A DNA stretch of 36,891 nt, taken from Welwitschia mirabilis. Its lineage: Eukaryota > Gnetophyta > Gnetopsida > Welwitschiales. The notes beneath the pieces are model-generated. The model was not told the DNA's origin. It searched no databases and was given only the letters and a program-made list of their open reading frames with translations. A program made the position numbers and the translations under genes. The stretch lies in contig JBOZIK010000001.1 of NCBI GenBank assembly GCA_051453625.1, positions 162,284,671 through 162,321,561 of the forward strand. Reading direction: 5' to 3'. Positions 33,901 to 36,891 of the stretch are shown piece after piece; position 1 is the stretch's first letter; every line of letters starts with the position of its first letter.

Positions 33901-34595
33901 AAGCCAAAATTTCTAATATTTACCCTTACTTGTTAAGCTAAGAAAGCATGTTTCTTTCTGTTTATTTTTCTCTTTAGCATGCACATATCTTTAAAATTTT
34001 TTCATATGAATATATTTATGATACAACATCCAATAAAGGAATGTTGATCTTTACTTTTTTAAAGATTTCCAAGTAATATTCTTTAAGATCTTTCTTTCCT
34101 AGATATGTGCAACGTATAGTAAATGGAGATTTTTTGAGTTATTTACACGTACGCCCCTCCACATCATCTTTTTCATCTTTCTTAGGTTCAAGAGTTGGTT
34201 AAGATTCAAGAGTTAATGTAAGGGATCCTCTATAAGTGGTAGTGGATACTACTACTAAGTGAGATATCATTGACTCCCATAAGTTCTTCTTATTATTTAA
34301 CATTGTTAATACCTTTTATATTATGAATAGATTATGTTAGGAGTTATCTTTCTCTATTTGATTAATTGAAGATAACAAATGTGATATAATTTTTTTGAAA
34401 AATGGTAAATATATATCATATAAAAACAAAAATCAATAGAAGATGCAACATAGCTTAAAATCTATTTTTCAAAGCACAATAGAAATCCCTTTGATAGTCA
34501 AATCCCCAACCATCAACACTATTTTGTCAAAGTTGGTTCCTAACTCTAATCAAAATTAGACTCAAGACTAGTATTTCCCAAGAGTTTACAACAAA
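33901..34595. other. Unassigned, possible gypsy gag/protease N-terminal region
   Basis: By position this should hold the start of the minus-strand gypsy polyprotein, but no convincing gag motif is readable. AT-rich with small open pieces only. Confidence 0.4.
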
Positions 34596-35373
34596 ATGAT
34601 ATTCATTAGGGGCAAATTTGCAAGATGGAATTTGAGTAAGAGGACTAACAAAAATGGGCTCAGTTTCTTCTTCTTTCACTTCTTCTTCTTACTATTGCTA
34701 TTCAGTTTCCTCTTACTTTGGTGCGTCGTTAGTGTGCCCAGTAGTCATGGGGAGGCCATGCTCTTTATTTCTCTAGTTATACTTTATCAACTCCGACTAT
34801 AGCAGCAACTTTTGGATAAGTCCCCTTGGAGTATCTTGTCAGCCTTAAATTCTAACATCCATCTGCATTTTCTTTTGGTAAAGAAGTTAAACCAAGCATT
34901 CATGTCTTGCCTTGAAAATTTGGAGAGAGTAATGGAGACCTATCTAAAATTCCCACATCATTGCAACCAAAAAATGAAAATGCAGCTCATTGACTTTGTC
35001 AAAGTGGCCTTCCAAAGTGGAATATTTCATGATCAAAACAAAGTCAAGCATCAAATGGCCTTGGAAGGTATTTTCTTTTATAGCTTTATTTTCTTTTATG
35101 GAAAGTTTTTCCTATCAATATTTCAAACTACGAAATTATAGATGCTTTAGGGGCATCCATTTTAAGCTCAATATCCTAAAGACCTATGTTGATGACATTA
35201 CTAATAAAAGGAATATCAATGTACATGGCACTGTTACCTATGTGGGTAGATTTGCCATTTCAATTTCTAAAGAACTACTTGAAAAGATCATGACCATGAC
35301 CTCTAAGTATCAAAACATAAGATTCCCATCTTACATATTGAAATACCTCCCAAGTTTTCTCATGATTCAGTAG
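34596..35373 (+). pseudogene. Unassigned coding-like stretch
   Basis: One plus frame is open from 34596 to 35141 except for a TAG at 34800. Another frame is open at 34990-35373. The first starts with a Phe/Leu-rich run that is a T-rich (CTT) tract, whose minus reading is Glu-rich (EEEVKEEETEP), a more natural protein composition. Base composition is a little higher in GC than the surroundings. It could be the decayed gag or extra ORF of the gypsy element on the minus strand, or unrelated. No family recognised on either strand. Confidence 0.3.
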
Positions 35374-35569
35374 TATGTCATTCCTAGTTGGCTTAGTTCT
35401 TAGAGCTTTTCCCATGTCTTCTAATTTATTAATGCTGCTACAAGTGCTCTAGCATAGTTCCGACTCCACTTTGGTGTGGTTTAGACACTCTCTATTGCAC
35501 ACCACCCTATAAAATAAACTCAATTTTGTCTACAGGGTTTTAGCAGCCACATTTTTTATAGACACAAAT

Positions 35570-36891
35570 ATGATCTAGTTCTCTAATTTGCTAAATAATT
35601 TTGAATTTAAGCTTTGGAAGTGATTTTTTTCTTTCTAAAAATCAATATTACATCTATGTTTCTATAGAAGCCAAGCACTAATAATCATGAACACATTTTT
35701 TCTAAATGAATTGACAGTATTCAAGTTAATAAGAGATGGAGGGGATATATTCAAGACTATCCAAAGATCTTTTACAATAGAACATTGAATGAATAGGTGA
35801 TTCCGAGATTTATTATTATCATGATACATAAGATATTCTTGATCAACTCTTAAATTTATTTGGATAAGCTTATCTACTATTGGAATGTAATCCTTTAACA
35901 TATACCACTAAAACATCTTAATTTTTTAGGAATGCCAAGCTTTCATAATTTCTTCCATCTATGATCGTAGTCAAATAGATTATGATATATCTTTAAGATG
36001 TTTATTTTGCCATTTTATATAGGAGGAGTTTGATTTTCAAAAACCTAATGCTCAACCTCTCCTATGGGGTGAAGCGTATGTGTCCATAAAATGGAATGTG
36101 TTTCTTTATCTTTATAATCCTCATTGAATAACTTCATCCAAGGAATATTGTTACCTAAATAAAATCCAAAAAATTGCTTCACAAAAATGCACTTGCTCAT
36201 ATCTAGAGTTTTTTAGATTCCAAGATCCCCTGCTTTTTTTAACATAGCTATCTACTCAAAGGGTATAAGATGCAACCTCTTAAGGGATTTGTTACATGAC
36301 CAAATGAACTCTCTAATAATATTATCAATCAAGCTAGAAAAATTATTAAATATAGAAAATCAACTGGTAGGATAAACAATCATGCTTACTAGACAATATT
36401 TTGCAAGGAGGATTTTACCTATACTAGAGAGGAATTTTTTATCCCATCTAGTTAACTTAGCTACAATTTTCCTTATCCAAGGAGGCCAAATCTTGTCGAC
36501 ATTATGGTCAGAATCAAGAGGAAGCCCAAAATAAGTGTCAGGAAAGTATGCTTGTAAACATTAAAAAAACCTTAAAGATGTCTAACTTCCTCTTTTTAGG
36601 AGTGTTAATAAGCAAAAGATTTGATTTATAACAATTTATTGCAAGAAATGAGAATTTATGGAACTCATTCAGGATGTTATAAGCTTACCAAGCCACAAGA
36701 AGGCTAGAATACATAAAAGAGTATCATCTGCAAACTAAAGAATGGGATATGAGGGAGCTGTGAATCTATTGTCATTGATCCAATTAACGAGTTTTTGTGA
36801 AGTTAGTTATTGCACAGAGATTTTCTAATACTAGGCAATCGATATATAAATTTGAGCGACTGTATTATTAGTAATTTAAAAACTGCTTCAG
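35570..36891 (-). mobile_element. Second LINE relic: RT C-terminal half and zf-RVT (right end outside window)
   Basis: Minus strand: YPIL-FADDTLLC with the catalytic FADD at about 36718-36734, preceded by a TAG where CAG would give the family's LQFADD. Then TYFGLPL (about 36525), a WDKKFLS block (about 36440), IREFIWSC (about 36305), KKAGDLG (about 36220), and finally zf-RVT VDKLIQINLRV, NHLFIQC, DLWIVL (open at 35662-35901). The order is that of plant L1 LINEs. Frames shift several times. This element is separate from the one at 23700-28450: its 3' end is here, whereas the other begins with ORF1 at 28450. Confidence 0.9.

Noticed and set aside
1-36891. CRISPR arrays, bacterial operons, tRNA or rRNA genes
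   Set aside because: No regularly spaced short repeats, no tRNA cloverleaf or rRNA core sequence noticed, and the spliced plastid-targeted gene shows a plant nuclear genome.

Overview
The window is nuclear DNA from a land plant. It holds one intact gene, the nuclear-encoded photosystem II protein PsbR, with a plastid transit peptide and three exons. Almost everything else is old, decayed plant retrotransposon sequence: Ty1-copia, Ty3-gypsy, L1-type LINE and solo LTRs. The sequence is very AT-rich (about 30% GC by eye) and nearly free of CpG outside the psbR exons. That fits a large, heavily methylated, slowly purged genome, and a gymnosperm is my best guess. AT-poor conifers would be atypical; an unusually AT-rich genome such as that of Welwitschia would fit better. 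This is inference, because no species marker is present.

Layout, left to right. 1-2110: 3' part of a Ty1-copia element (integrase end, RT, RNase H, polypurine tract, 3' LTR), cut by the window edge. 2111-2984: an unassigned coding-like relic. 2985-8692: about 3.9 tandem copies of an unknown ~1.15-kb unit. The second copy is interrupted by a 1.1-kb solo LTR (4802-5923) with a target-site duplication, and the fourth contains a 100-N gap. 8693-11300: AT-rich DNA without recognisable genes. 11340-14400: psbR with its upstream region; intron 1 holds two assembly gaps whose edges are duplicated. 14400-16840: AT-rich spacer with two small tandem duplications. 16845-18170: a second Ty1-copia RT/RNase H relic. 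18171-22260: AT-rich, unassigned. 22261-23321: a second solo LTR, same family as the first, with a perfect 5-bp target duplication.

23700-28450 (minus strand): a decayed L1-type LINE with its full domain set: DUF4283-like and CCHC ORF1, endonuclease, RT, zf-RVT and RNase H. 28451-30930: AT-rich spacer. 30930-33900 (minus): a Ty3-gypsy pol relic (protease, RT, RNase H, integrase) with an internal deletion in the integrase. 34000-35570: unassigned. 35570-36891 (minus): the 3' half of another LINE, running off the right edge.

No element shown here looks able to move by itself, and all coding relics carry stops. I found no new gene system. The items most worth a second look are the unknown 1.15-kb tandem array, the matched pair of solo LTRs, the CpG contrast between psbR and its surroundings, and the gap-edge duplications that make the true size of psbR intron 1 uncertain.
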